Assembly: GCA_028282785.1 (NCBI GenBank)
Contig: JANQHE010000037.1
Location: forward strand, 1 to 64,000
DNA: 64,000 nt
Direction of reading: 5' to 3'
Source of the DNA: Bacteroidales bacterium
GTDB taxonomy: Bacteria > Bacteroidota > Bacteroidia > Bacteroidales > UBA12077
Shown here: positions 16,478 to 25,852 of the stretch, one piece after another
Position numbering within the stretch: the first letter of the stretch is position 1
How the letters are laid out: each line of letters opens with the position of its first letter
Position numbers and translations under genes: made by a program
The notes under the pieces: generated by a model
What the model saw: only the letters and a program-made list of their open reading frames with translations
Told to the model about the DNA's origin: nothing
The model's database searches: none

Positions 16478-17257
16478 TTAAAATTCTAAACTTATTTTTG
16501 AGTCGCCACCAAGGCTATCAATAGCTACAACAGTTATTTTCCCACTATATGGGTTGGCATCGGTATATGCATATTCCTCATGTCCGCCAAAGGTTTTTGT
16601 CAAAGGTTCGTCATAGTGCAAAGACACATTGTTGCTACTATTCTCTAAAACCCACAAATACGACAATCTTCTGTTACTTGTTAAGTCATCAGACACTGCT
16701 AATTCAAATTTAAGAAAGCTTCCAATATAATTGTCCGATTCATCGTATTTTCTCTCCTCTTTCATTGTTATTTCCGAGATAACAGGAGGATTATTGTTTT
16801 TTGTGTCAATTACACCCTCTGTTAGCCAGGGCAAGGGATTTTCTGCCACAAAGATACGGGAAGATGTAAATTCCAGTTTACCCATTGAAAACTCATCAGG
16901 AGCATCTGCCGGAACTGTTAAAAAATTACCATCAACAGATGAAAACTTGATATAGGTAAAACTACCTCCGGTAATAAGGCAATTGTAAGTTTCGCCTTTG
17001 GGTAACTCAACCGAGAATTTACCATCTTCACCAACCGTACACCCCATTCCTTCATCGTTCTGAATGTTTTGCGGGCCAAAACTTAAATAGGGTTCGCTGC
17101 TAAGGAAATCATAAATGCTATATCCTTGAACTACGGTTTCAAAAGTACCTGAAAGAGTCAGGGTATTTTTTTGTGGGGTTTCGTCTTCTTCTTTTGTACA
17201 GCTTACAGATAATAATAATATGTTTATTGCGGCAAATAAAAGGCTAAAATTTCTCAT
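16478..17257 (-). CDS. Lipoprotein of unknown function (259 aa)
   Basis: The lipobox AINILLLSVSCTKEED puts the lipidated cysteine at residue 20, followed by acidic residues, as is typical for surface-exposed Bacteroidota lipoproteins. The rest is beta-rich. LTLSGTFETVVQGYSIYDFL and GKFSVELPKGETYNCLITGG suggest a carboxypeptidase-regulatory/transthyretin-like fold, and the end (VVAIDSLGGDSKISLEF) suggests an immunoglobulin-like fold. The start codon is 77 bases downstream of the LuxR-type gene. The propeller gene follows after 15 bases. I see no enzyme motif. Confidence 0.65.
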   Translation of the reverse strand: MRNFSLLFAAINILLLSVSCTKEEDETPQKNTLTLSGTFETVVQGYSIYDFLSSEPYLSFGPQNIQNDEGMGCTVGEDGKFSVELPKGETYNCLITGGSFTYIKFSSVDGNFLTVPADAPDEFSMGKLEFTSSRIFVAENPLPWLTEGVIDTKNNNPPVISEITMKEERKYDESDNYIGSFLKFELAVSDDLTSNRRLSYLWVLENSSNNVSLHYDEPLTKTFGGHEEYAYTDANPYSGKITVVAIDSLGGDSKISLEF

Positions 17258-17334
17258 AACTTTAGATCTTTACTCAGAATAAGTGCAAAGAAAATAAAAA
17301 CTATCTCTTCAAGCAATACCGCCCTGGGGGTATT

Positions 17335-18039
17335 TTACTCTTTTAGAAATACTTGGGAAAATTTTACCAATTCAATCAGCTTGCCGGTTTCAAGCTTACG
17401 ACAGATATTTTTTCGATGGGTTTTTACTGTTTGATAAGAAATACAAAGTTTTTCAGATATTGTTTTATTTGTATCACCTTCCGCTATTAGGCTTAAGATT
17501 TCTCTTTCTCTTTGTGTTAACGTGTTAAAGCGACAAAAATGTTTGTTATAGAAAGTATATCGTTCTTCTACAATTTCTTTTAAGAATGAAAAATCGTTTA
17601 ACATTTGTAATGGCTGTGTAAAAGACAGCAAGTTTTTTCTATCCCGGTAATGCCGGCTTGTTGTATAATACAACTCAAACTTAGCTTTTGGGCTTTCCCT
17701 TAGTCTTTGTATAAAGCTAAATGTTTTTAAAGGGTCTCCATTTAATGAAAAATTAATTAATGATGTATTGAATATTTGCTTTGACTTTTCGTCGGAGATG
17801 GCATCAATGTGTTTTCTTCCTGCCTGTTGTATTTCTTCCATGCTTTTATTGAAAAGCTCCAGTGCATTTCGACTGTAATAGTCTATTCCTAATGTTTGCT
17901 TGTTATTCAAATGAATGTATCCCGGAATCAGTTCACTAAGCTCATCCAACGATATGATACTTTCGCTTTCCAGTAATGAACAATATTCCAAGTCAACAGC
18001 TTTTTGGATAATTATCTCTTTTTCAGAATATCTTTTCAT
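17335..18039 (-). CDS. LuxR-family helix-turn-helix regulator (234 aa)
   Basis: The C-terminal 65 residues are a clear LuxR/GerE domain: FNTLTQREREILSLIAEGDT, NKTISEKLCISYQTVKTHRK and NICRKLETG. The N-terminal 160 residues have a PAS-like outline, with GIDYYSRNALELFNKSMEEI and a later SFTQPLQML strand. This is a common Bacteroidota arrangement that lacks a phospho-acceptor receiver domain. It is the first gene of the minus-strand set that continues with a lipoprotein, a propeller protein and a zinc-ribbon membrane protein, so it is likely their regulator. The dispersed repeat at 18063 lies immediately upstream. Its signal is unknown. Confidence 0.85.
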   Translation of the reverse strand: MKRYSEKEIIIQKAVDLEYCSLLESESIISLDELSELIPGYIHLNNKQTLGIDYYSRNALELFNKSMEEIQQAGRKHIDAISDEKSKQIFNTSLINFSLNGDPLKTFSFIQRLRESPKAKFELYYTTSRHYRDRKNLLSFTQPLQMLNDFSFLKEIVEERYTFYNKHFCRFNTLTQREREILSLIAEGDTNKTISEKLCISYQTVKTHRKNICRKLETGKLIELVKFSQVFLKE

Positions 18040-18062
18040 GCTTGCAGTATGTTTTAAACTGG

Positions 18063-18190
18063 CTAACGGCCCGCAGGTATTAAATCAAGCAGGAACTGCC
18101 GTTCCCGATAACTATTGGAATCAGTGTCACCTGAGACCGAAATATAAAAGTAGCAATAAATTGTCAGACTGTAAAATTACCCGGTTGCTT
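18063..18190. repeat. Dispersed repeat, diverged copy 6
   Basis: It begins GGCTAACGGCCCGCAGG and contains GAGACCGAAATATAAAAGTA then AATTGTCAGACTG. These are related to the ACGAATATAATATTTTGTCAG core of copies 2 and 5. It ends with ACCCGGTTGC. It is the most distant copy from the main cluster and lies just upstream of the LuxR-type gene. Confidence 0.4.
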
Positions 18191-18230
18191 TATGATCTCT
18201 AATGCTATAGGTTAGTTTTTGTATAGTTGA

Positions 18231-18311
18231 ATTTACAGCAATAGCATTAATCATATTTATACAGGAGGAAATGGTTCCGGTAAATCAACTATCATAAAGG
18301 GATTTATATAA
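18231..18311 (+). pseudogene. P-loop remnant of an ABC-type ATPase
   Basis: Between two stops the plus strand encodes HIYTGGNGSGKSTIIKGF. GGNGSGKST is a perfect Walker A and resembles the GGNGSGKST of cyclic-peptide/siderophore ABC exporters. No start codon is present and no other ATPase motif follows, so this is a fragment of a lost gene. The remainder of the gap 18040-18424 beyond this fragment and the repeat shows nothing further. Confidence 0.45.
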
Positions 18312-18424
18312 TCATTACTAATTGGTTTATAATTACAAAGCAGGCCTATGTTTTGATCTTCCATTTGCAGATTCCTTGAGTTATCACATTACGATATGTT
18401 TATCAGAATATTATTTTATTAGAG

Positions 18425-18772
18425 TTAGTTAAGTTTACCATATGGATTCTTCCATTTACTTGCTTGCCTGAAAAACTCTTCGTATCCATTCTCTTTTATG
18501 AACTCAATTGACTGCTTATATTTTTTGTATTTGTAACCGTTTTTTGAGTACCATTCGCCAATTATAACACAATTTTTAATATCAGTACAGTCTGCACATG
18601 TGTCAAATTGTTTATCGCGGAAACAACATAATTTAATTTTACAATTTGCTTTGTCTATATCTCTTTCTCCTGTATCAAAGCCTAATTTGCAGCCCTTGCA
18701 AGTCCCATCTGCGAAGGATTTACAAGTTTTACAATATGCACCGCAACATCCTATAAATCTTTTTGGATTCAT
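18425..18772 (-). CDS. DUF3795 cysteine-rich protein (115 aa)
   Basis: Starts RFIGCCGAYCKTCKSFADGT then CKGCKLGF, CKIKLCCFRDK and TCADCTDIKNC. The many paired cysteines follow the DUF3795 pattern and probably bind zinc or an iron-sulphur cluster. The C-terminal helix (YKYKKYKQSIEFIKENGYEE) is usual for the family. It is cytoplasmic, without signal peptide, and of normal length. It stands alone on its strand. The biochemical role of the family is not known to me. Confidence 0.85.
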   Translation of the reverse strand: MNPKRFIGCCGAYCKTCKSFADGTCKGCKLGFDTGERDIDKANCKIKLCCFRDKQFDTCADCTDIKNCVIIGEWYSKNGYKYKKYKQSIEFIKENGYEEFFRQASKWKNPYGKLN

Positions 18773-18859
18773 AATTTTTCAATATTATCTAAGATACATA
18801 ATTATAATAAATTATAAAGAATTTTATTCTAAGCTTGTTAATTTTTTTACATAAATGAT

Positions 18860-19771
18860 TCAAAAAACCATATAACTAAATTGTATTCCATGAAACCAAT
18901 AAGAACCATGTATATTAATATCAGAAAGAACATATGTTGCTGTATATCCTAATTTAAGCTTTTTCCATGGCCTACCAGCAAACATTAATGAAATTTCGTC
19001 ATTTGACCTGTATGATAGTCCGGTATAAAATCTGTTTTTAAAATTAGCATATGTATTAACAATCCAGAAATCAACATTAGGGTTCCATAATAAAATTATT
19101 TCAGGTTTTAGCTCCACTATTTCAGATACCTTAAATCGATAATTATAGTTGGATATCAAAAATGTTTTAAATATTTCCGGATTACTCCAATCTGGTGGAT
19201 TTATATCCATTCCTAATAAATCATAGATTGATAATCCAACCTCATGATTTTTAATATTTACTAATGCTCCATATGACAAAATTGGATGATTACTCCAATC
19301 ATCTTTACTGCTAATTCGAATTTCAGGATCAAACCCTATGGTTATATTTTCTAATGCATAATGATTTAATCCTATAGAAGTAGCTAAACGTAGCCTTATA
19401 TTATTTTTAGTTTTAATCCTATAATTATAATTTAACTGCAAGATATGATTTTTAAAGACATCTAAATTGTAAGCGTAAATAATTCCTATACCCGAATTAA
19501 ACTTTTCCAGGTAACTTTCTACGGATAAACCAAATAAGTCTCGTTCGTAATAATAGCCATCCATATTTTGCATCTTTTTAAGATCAATCCTTAATTTGAT
19601 AGTATCACCAGTATATGCAGGGTTATAAGCTTTTTTATCAAAAAAAACATCCGGATTTGTAATTACATAATTATAGTCATAATATCTCACTCCTGTCTGT
19701 TGAGCTATTACAGCAACATTTACGATCAAGGAAAGGAAAATTAAAGCAAGTACTTTTTTACCCATAATCAT
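18860..19771 (-). CDS. PorP/SprF-family outer membrane protein (303 aa)
   Basis: A signal peptide (KKVLALIFLSLIVNVAVIAQ) is followed by about 280 residues of beta-barrel strands. YNPAYTGDTIKLRIDLKKMQ matches the conserved early NPAytG motif of PorP/SprF proteins. Later strands include FNSGIGIIYAYNLD, FYTGLSYRSNDEISLMFAGR and the terminal FSYMVF, a typical aromatic-ending barrel signature. Such proteins act in type IX secretion or anchor secreted gliding and adhesion proteins. PorP/SprF paralogues often sit beside a large secreted partner, but none is adjacent here. An ATG two codons downstream is an equally good start. Confidence 0.8.
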   Translation of the reverse strand: MIMGKKVLALIFLSLIVNVAVIAQQTGVRYYDYNYVITNPDVFFDKKAYNPAYTGDTIKLRIDLKKMQNMDGYYYERDLFGLSVESYLEKFNSGIGIIYAYNLDVFKNHILQLNYNYRIKTKNNIRLRLATSIGLNHYALENITIGFDPEIRISSKDDWSNHPILSYGALVNIKNHEVGLSIYDLLGMDINPPDWSNPEIFKTFLISNYNYRFKVSEIVELKPEIILLWNPNVDFWIVNTYANFKNRFYTGLSYRSNDEISLMFAGRPWKKLKLGYTATYVLSDINIHGSYWFHGIQFSYMVF

Positions 19772-19837
19772 TATTTATTTAACAAGGAGTTTCGAAGATA
19801 GCGATTATTTAAATTTTCAAAAACTAATAAGGCAAAA

Positions 19838-19860
19838 AGGTTCAAATTAATCGAGCCTTT
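19838..19860 (-). terminator. Terminator after the DUF5916 gene
   Basis: On the minus strand GGCTC...GAACC (one mismatch) is followed by five Ts, overlapping the stop codon at 19859-19861. Confidence 0.45.
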
Positions 19861-22306
19861 ACATTATCTGTTTCTTTATTAAGTGCTGATAGTCCAGATA
19901 GTACAATATTTTTAGTGAAATACTATTTATTTGCGATGATTCGAAGGTATTGCTTAAATTATCCCAAAAACCATTGATAATTTCATTATCATCAGTGAAT
20001 ATTCCGTTTTTCCAAACAATGGACATTTCGCTTCCGGGAGCAAATCTCCATAAGTACTGCAGGTCTATTGTAAATGCATTGTAGTTATAATTTTCATCTT
20101 CGCCATAGGTATCGTAATCAATCGGATCGCCTAAAGTTCCGTCATCCTGTAAATGATAAAAATCCGAATACTCTACCCTGCTCCAATAATGCCGTGCTCT
20201 AAGGCTTAAGGATATTTTATTATTGAATATGTATTTTGTATTTAACCTGTTTTCAATGGTCCGCTGATCTCTTCTTCCAAAATCTATAATGGTATCATTA
20301 TTTTCGACATAATCATCTACATAACCATTCGTGTTATATCGCATATTGAAGTTTAAACGATAAGTTAAAAGCCATTTATCGCTAAACCTTACTCTTGGCC
20401 CAATTCCTGTCCAAAAACCTCTTTGATCTCCGCCAAATTCCTTCCAGCCACCAATATTATAATCAAGGGCAAACATTTTTCTATAATCAGTTGATATCCA
20501 CCATCGGCCAATCATTACTTTTGGCATACTATATTTATATCCATCCACTCTTGGTTCAAAATAATCGTACCTGTTAAAAGGTTTTACTTCTGCAAATAAT
20601 CCCGTATGAATATAAGATTTGGCAAAGGTTGTATTGGTTCTGAAATTAACTTCAAAATCGGCATATTTTCGAGGTTTGTACAGATTTTGATACCTAACGG
20701 ATACTTCATTGTTCCAGTTTAATACTTTCCAAAAAGGTTCCTTAATATTGTATGCAAACTCAGCATCCCAGCTTGATTCATTATTATTCCTGATATAACC
20801 CATATCGTTAGGGTCATATGTGTCTGATTCGGTATTGTGTCCTACCTCAAAAAGAAAATTACCTTTTGTTTTGGATAGCATTAAAAAATACTTATGTCCA
20901 AAATCGCTGTCTTCGGTATATATCTGACTTACCGCTCCACTCACAAAGAGCTGATAAGAATTCTCTTTATTCATTAATTTAAGCTCTCCACCGGTAACAT
21001 TGGCTGTATACTGTTCTTCAGTATGCATTACGTTTGTATTGGCTAAACTTATGTACGAGTTGTTTTTTAAGGTTTGATCCAATACAAACATATTGTAATT
21101 TGTAAATCCTTGTGTTTGAAATTTTCTTTTATCACCCGTTATGGTATCTCTTATTTCTGCATAGGCATCACCTGTCATTGCATTTAGAAATCCTACTCCC
21201 AACCCACTTTTTGTACGTCCGGATATTTTTGTAGCATTAATTAATTGTGTTTCTGCCGGATTTTTATCAATTACTTCATTGGTATCCAGATCATCTTCGG
21301 TATCATCTGAATTCTTTGGTGAGCTGCCTATTCGTCTTGAATAAAAAATATTTGCTTTATTGAAAAGTTCAGTACCTTCTGTGAAGAATGGCCTTTTTTC
21401 GTCGTATTTTACTTCAAATGGTGAAAGATTTAGTATTTCATCATCGGATTGAACCTGTCCAAAATCCGGGATTAGGATCATATCCAGGGTAAAACTTTGG
21501 TTGATTCCCCATTTAAGATCCATTCCGGCATTAAAATCATTGTTCCATTTATTTTCGTCGGCATCATTTTCCAGGTAAGCTGAAACATAAGGAGTTACCG
21601 ATAACCGTAAAGGAGGTTCGATGTCCTTAATTCCGGTAACTTCTCCCATTTGATTCACAAATCCTTCAACCGTATTGTCCACATAGTTCCAGGTACTCCA
21701 CTCTCTGTATCTTCTTATATGCCTGAAGAAATGTATTCCCCAAATTTGATCTTCATTTTTCGAAAATCTCAAGGCTGAATACGGTATTTTTATTTCAACA
21801 ACCCATCCAATTTCAGTAATGTTAACTTCGCTTTCCCATACTCCATCCCAGTTTGAATCTCCATGATTTCCATTATGTTTACCATCGGATTGAACACCAG
21901 ATGCCGAAACCATAAACTCAACGGCATTTACCCCATCGTTAAATGTGTTAATAAAAATTGAAAACAGATCAGAGTTCATATCTGAAAATTCGTCTCTTAC
22001 TCCTAAATCCTTTATAATACTATCAGGGCTTGTATCATACAAAACAGCACCAAAATAAATGGCCTGATCATCATATAAGATCTTTACTTCCGAGGGTAAT
22101 GAAGGTTTAATTCCATTGTATGGTTCATATTGGTAAAAATCCTTAGCAGCAGTAGCATTTTTCCATGCCTTGTCATTTAAAATACCATCAATTTTGATCG
22201 ATTCCGAAGTTCTTTTAATTTCTAAAGTTCGTTTTTCATTATTTAATGCCTTTGAAGTATTTAAAATTCCCAGAAAAACAACTAATAAAAAAATACCTTT
22301 TCTCAC
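19859..22306 (-). CDS. DUF5916 outer-membrane protein with CBM9-like domain (815 aa)
   Basis: A signal peptide (GIFLLVVFLGILNTSKA) is followed by a carbohydrate-binding family 9-like domain at about residues 30-190: SIKIDGILNDKAWKNATAAK, FYQYEPYNGIKPSLPSEVKI, DQAIYFGAVLYDTSPDSI and WVVEIKIPYSALRF. After it comes the long DUF5916 region with LSPFEVKYDEKRPFFTEGTE, a highly conserved block of the family, then many amphipathic strands that probably form a beta-barrel. The family is common in marine Bacteroidota near peptide- or sugar-use genes. Its exact role is unsettled. The length is normal. Its start lies about 80 bases from the end of prfC on the same strand, so co-transcription is possible. 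Confidence 0.88.
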   Translation of the reverse strand: MRKGIFLLVVFLGILNTSKALNNEKRTLEIKRTSESIKIDGILNDKAWKNATAAKDFYQYEPYNGIKPSLPSEVKILYDDQAIYFGAVLYDTSPDSIIKDLGVRDEFSDMNSDLFSIFINTFNDGVNAVEFMVSASGVQSDGKHNGNHGDSNWDGVWESEVNITEIGWVVEIKIPYSALRFSKNEDQIWGIHFFRHIRRYREWSTWNYVDNTVEGFVNQMGEVTGIKDIEPPLRLSVTPYVSAYLENDADENKWNNDFNAGMDLKWGINQSFTLDMILIPDFGQVQSDDEILNLSPFEVKYDEKRPFFTEGTELFNKANIFYSRRIGSSPKNSDDTEDDLDTNEVIDKNPAETQLINATKISGRTKSGLGVGFLNAMTGDAYAEIRDTITGDKRKFQTQGFTNYNMFVLDQTLKNNSYISLANTNVMHTEEQYTANVTGGELKLMNKENSYQLFVSGAVSQIYTEDSDFGHKYFLMLSKTKGNFLFEVGHNTESDTYDPNDMGYIRNNNESSWDAEFAYNIKEPFWKVLNWNNEVSVRYQNLYKPRKYADFEVNFRTNTTFAKSYIHTGLFAEVKPFNRYDYFEPRVDGYKYSMPKVMIGRWWISTDYRKMFALDYNIGGWKEFGGDQRGFWTGIGPRVRFSDKWLLTYRLNFNMRYNTNGYVDDYVENNDTIIDFGRRDQRTIENRLNTKYIFNNKISLSLRARHYWSRVEYSDFYHLQDDGTLGDPIDYDTYGEDENYNYNAFTIDLQYLWRFAPGSEMSIVWKNGIFTDDNEIINGFWDNLSNTFESSQINSISLKILYYLDYQHLIKKQIM

Positions 22307-22386
22307 GTTCTATACTTTTCAGATTTCCATTTTTAAAATTCCCGTGATAACAAGACTTTATAATCTTAAAATGGTTTAATCCGAAA

Positions 22387-23967
22387 TTAGAATTCAGATG
22401 TAAAATGAAAGTTAATTTTATCGAACTTTTGCTGAGCCATTTGCAGAGCATACGGAGAATCCGCCATAAAAACTTCTCTGCCATGTTTGTCGATAGCCAG
22501 ATTTGCATATTTCCTTTTCTGAAAATCTTCTAATTGAGCTTTATCTGTTGCCTCGATCCAACATGCTTTATGCATCTGAATTGGTTCATATTTACATTTT
22601 GCTCCATATTCATGTTCCAGGCGGAACTGAATCACATCAAATTGAAGTTGTCCGACAGTACCGATAATTTTTCTTCCATTGAACTTATTGGTAAATAACT
22701 GTGCCACACCTTCATCCATTAATTGATCGATCCCTTTAGCCAATTGTTTGTATTTCATTGGATCGGCGTTTTCAACATAACGGAACATTTCCGGTGAAAA
22801 ACTTGGTAAACCTTTAAAATGTATCTCTTCTCCTTCGGTTAATGTATCACCGATTTTAAAGTTTCCTGTATCGTGAATACCAACAATATCGCCTGGATAA
22901 GCTTCATCAATTACTGATTTTTTTTCGGCCATAAATGCTGTTGGCGATGGGAACTTTACTTTTTTTCCTACTCTTACATGCTGGTAGTTTGTATTTCTTT
23001 TAAAACTTCCTGAGCAGATCTTTACAAATGCCAAACGATCACGGTGGTTTGGATCCATATTGGCATGAATCTTAAAAATAAATCCTGAGAATTTGGTTTC
23101 AAAAGGATCAATATCTCTTTCTTCTGCATTTACCGGTCTTGGGTGCGGTGCAATATTAATAAAGCAATCCAGCAATTCCTGAACTCCAAAATTATTCAAT
23201 GCACTTCCAAAAAATACAGGTGCCAGATCTGCTGCCAAATAATCGTTTACTTCGAATGCAGGATAAACTTCTGTAATTAATTCCAGTTCTTCGCGCAATG
23301 TTGCAGCGTATTGGTCTCCAATATATCCTTCCAGGTCCGGATTATTAATATTTTTAAACTCTATTACATCTTCGATGGTTTGTTTGCTTTCACCACTAAA
23401 TAAATTGAGTTTCTCTTCATATATATTGTAAACACCTTTGAATGTAGGACCATTACTAATTGGCCAACTTAAAGGCCTAACATGGATCTTTAATTCATTT
23501 TCGATTTCATCGAGCAATTCGAATGGGTCCTTACCGCTCCTGTCCAGTTTATTGATAAAAACCATTACCGGGGTTTTGCGCATACGGCAAACTTCCATAA
23601 GCTTTCTCGTTTGGGGCTCTACTCCTTTTGCCGAATCAATTACTATAATAACGCTATCAACTGCTGTTAACGTTCTGAAAGTATCTTCAGCAAAATCCTG
23701 GTGACCGGGAGTGTCAAGAATATTTATTTTTTTACCTTTATATTCAAAACCCATTACAGAAGTAGCCACAGAAATACCACGTTGGCGTTCAATTTCCATA
23801 AAATCGGATGTTGCCGTTTTTTTGATCTTATTGCTCTTTACAGCACCAGCCACATGGATAGCTCCTCCAAATAACAATAACTTTTCCGTTAATGTAGTTT
23901 TCCCGGCATCCGGATGACTAACAATTCCAAAAGTTCTTCTGCGTTGTATCTCTTCTTTAAACCCCAT
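22387..23967 (-). CDS. prfC: Peptide chain release factor 3 (526 aa)
   Basis: RF3 is the GTPase that removes RF1/RF2 from the ribosome after termination. The G1 motif [20 protein letters not shown], the switch II region [20 protein letters not shown] and the NKLDR specificity motif are intact. RF3-typical sequences [35 protein letters not shown]-like and [20 protein letters not shown] identify RF3 rather than EF-G. I place the start at 23967 ([14 protein letters not shown]), which aligns with known RF3 N-termini. An ATG ten codons upstream is in frame but adds [10 protein letters not shown], which RF3 proteins lack. It is of full length and surely functional. Confidence 0.95.
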   Translation of the reverse strand: MGFKEEIQRRRTFGIVSHPDAGKTTLTEKLLLFGGAIHVAGAVKSNKIKKTATSDFMEIERQRGISVATSVMGFEYKGKKINILDTPGHQDFAEDTFRTLTAVDSVIIVIDSAKGVEPQTRKLMEVCRMRKTPVMVFINKLDRSGKDPFELLDEIENELKIHVRPLSWPISNGPTFKGVYNIYEEKLNLFSGESKQTIEDVIEFKNINNPDLEGYIGDQYAATLREELELITEVYPAFEVNDYLAADLAPVFFGSALNNFGVQELLDCFINIAPHPRPVNAEERDIDPFETKFSGFIFKIHANMDPNHRDRLAFVKICSGSFKRNTNYQHVRVGKKVKFPSPTAFMAEKKSVIDEAYPGDIVGIHDTGNFKIGDTLTEGEEIHFKGLPSFSPEMFRYVENADPMKYKQLAKGIDQLMDEGVAQLFTNKFNGRKIIGTVGQLQFDVIQFRLEHEYGAKCKYEPIQMHKACWIEATDKAQLEDFQKRKYANLAIDKHGREVFMADSPYALQMAQQKFDKINFHFTSEF

Positions 23968-24128
23968 ATCATTATAAATTAAAACTCCGAAACTCATATG
24001 TTTCGGAGCTGCAAAAGTATAAAAATGTTGCTGATTTGCTAAAATTATAATATTAAATGATTATACATTTTCATTTATAAGCTATTATAGTTGATGTTTT
24101 TCATTTGTCCCATTCCTAAAGCCCCGCT

Positions 24129-24140
24129 TGCCGGCCGGCA
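24129..24140. repeat. GC-rich perfect palindrome
   Basis: TGCCGGCCGGCA is a perfect 12-bp palindrome set in AT-rich DNA between prfC and the amidohydrolase gene. It resembles the CTGCCG..GGCA hairpins inside the dispersed repeats but lacks the rest of them. The nearby sequence shows no gene. Confidence 0.35.
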
Positions 24141-24169
24141 GGTATATGAAGAAAATCAATATTTACATG

Positions 24170-25801
24170 CTAATTACTATTCCAAATTAGTTCGCCTGAA
24201 CTATACGTATTTAAGATCTTTACTCCCGGGATTTTATCCAGCTCAATCTCCATGATATCCTCTTCTAAGACAATAAAATCAGCCATTTTACCTACTTCAA
24301 TACTACCTTTTTCGTTTTCTTCAAAAGCCGCCTTTGCAGCCCAAATGGTCATTGATTTTAACGTTTCTTCTCTTGTTAAAGCGTTTTCAATCTGGAATCC
24401 ACCATCCGGATAACCTTCGAGATCTTTTCTTGCAACAGATGCATAAAAGGTTAATCTTGGGTCAATTTTTTCAACAGGAAAATCTGTTCCGTTAGGGATC
24501 CATCCATTTTGATCCAGTAATACCTTATATATGTATGCATTTTTAATTCGGTCCCCTAATCTTTCATCGGCCCAATACATATCAGATGTACAATGTGTTG
24601 ACTGGATAGACGGTACAATATTGAAATCACCAAATTTGTTTATATCATCAGGATGAACAACCTGCGCATGCTCAATTCTCCAGCGTTTATCATTTGGTCC
24701 TTTTAAATATTCAGAATATATATCAAGCATTAACCGGTTACCATAATCTCCAATACAGTGGGTATTTATTTGATAGTTATTTTCAATAGCCAGCTTACAC
24801 ATATCATGGTAAAACCCGATTGGTTCTATGATTAATCCCTTATTTCCGGGGTCATCGGAATAAGGTTCAATTAAACTCGCTCCCCTGGAACCTAAGGCGC
24901 CATCAGCGTAAAGTTTTATAGATCTAACATTCAAATAATCAGTTTTATAGATACCCTTCTTAACAAAATGATCAATATTTTCGTTAGTAGGTTCAAGCAT
25001 AGCATAAACCCGCATTTTTACTTCGCCAATCTGTTGTAAAGAATCTAGCATTAAGACTTGTGTTTTATATAAACCTGCATCAGAAACAGATGTTAGCCCA
25101 AGCTCAAAACAGTTCCTTTCTCCCTGCTTTAAAGCCCTTATAGTTGATTCTTTATCAGGTTTCGGTATTAACTTACTTACCAATGACATTGCGTTATCGA
25201 TTAAAACTCCTGTTGGTTCTCCATTTTCAACATACACCTTTCCTCCTTCTACTTCGGTTTCTGCTGTGATTCCTGCCAATTGAAGTGCTTTTGAGTTAGC
25301 AATAGCAGCATGACCATCAACACGTTTTAAATAAACAGGTTTGTTAGGAAATGACTCATCTAACTTTTCTTTTGTTGGAAATTCTTTTACTTCCCAGTCA
25401 TTTTGATCCCAGCTACGACCCAAAACCCATTCCGAATTATATTTTTCATCGTGCTTTTTAATTACATCCAAAATTTCATCAAACGATTTTGTGCCTCTAA
25501 GGTTTGCCTGAAGCAATGTCATACAATATCCGTAAAAATGTGCATGTGCGTCGATAAATCCCGGATATACTGCTTTTCCGTTTAAATCAATTAGCTGATC
25601 CGAATGATACTTTGCTAATATATCTTCTGACTTTCCAACAACTACAAATTTCCCATCTTTTACTGCAAAACTTTTAGCAATAGAAAATTCGGAATCTACA
25701 GTATAGATGGTTGCATTGGTAACTATTAAATCAACTCTTTCCTTTTTACTACATGATAATATTATGATTGCGAGAAAAGGAATTAATATGAACTTTTTCA
25801 T
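24170..25801 (-). CDS. Amidohydrolase, YtcJ-type, lipoprotein (543 aa)
   Basis: A metal-dependent hydrolase of the amidohydrolase_3 group. The lipobox AIIILSCSKKE (Cys17) anchors it outside the cytoplasm. The metal-binding start FIDAHAHFYGY (His86, His88) is intact. Later conserved blocks are ADGALGSRGASLIEPY, NTHCIGDYGNRLML, RWRIEHAQVV and PNGTDFPVEKIDPR, followed by the end of the beta-sandwich (GSIEVGKMADFIVLEEDIM). The true substrate of YtcJ-like enzymes is generally unknown. Length is normal. It is in tandem with the MFS gene upstream (51-base gap on the same strand), which might import the substrate or product. Confidence 0.88.
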   Translation of the reverse strand: MKKFILIPFLAIIILSCSKKERVDLIVTNATIYTVDSEFSIAKSFAVKDGKFVVVGKSEDILAKYHSDQLIDLNGKAVYPGFIDAHAHFYGYCMTLLQANLRGTKSFDEILDVIKKHDEKYNSEWVLGRSWDQNDWEVKEFPTKEKLDESFPNKPVYLKRVDGHAAIANSKALQLAGITAETEVEGGKVYVENGEPTGVLIDNAMSLVSKLIPKPDKESTIRALKQGERNCFELGLTSVSDAGLYKTQVLMLDSLQQIGEVKMRVYAMLEPTNENIDHFVKKGIYKTDYLNVRSIKLYADGALGSRGASLIEPYSDDPGNKGLIIEPIGFYHDMCKLAIENNYQINTHCIGDYGNRLMLDIYSEYLKGPNDKRWRIEHAQVVHPDDINKFGDFNIVPSIQSTHCTSDMYWADERLGDRIKNAYIYKVLLDQNGWIPNGTDFPVEKIDPRLTFYASVARKDLEGYPDGGFQIENALTREETLKSMTIWAAKAAFEENEKGSIEVGKMADFIVLEEDIMEIELDKIPGVKILNTYSSGELIWNSN

Positions 25802-25852
25802 GATGATAAGTTTAAAATGAGCCTTAAAATTAAAAAATCTAAATTGTTGATA

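Noticed and set aside
900-18200. Complete mobile integron with integrase, or an insertion sequence carrying the repeats
   Set aside because: No tyrosine recombinase, integrase or transposase gene is present in the window; only the attC-like sites are proposed.
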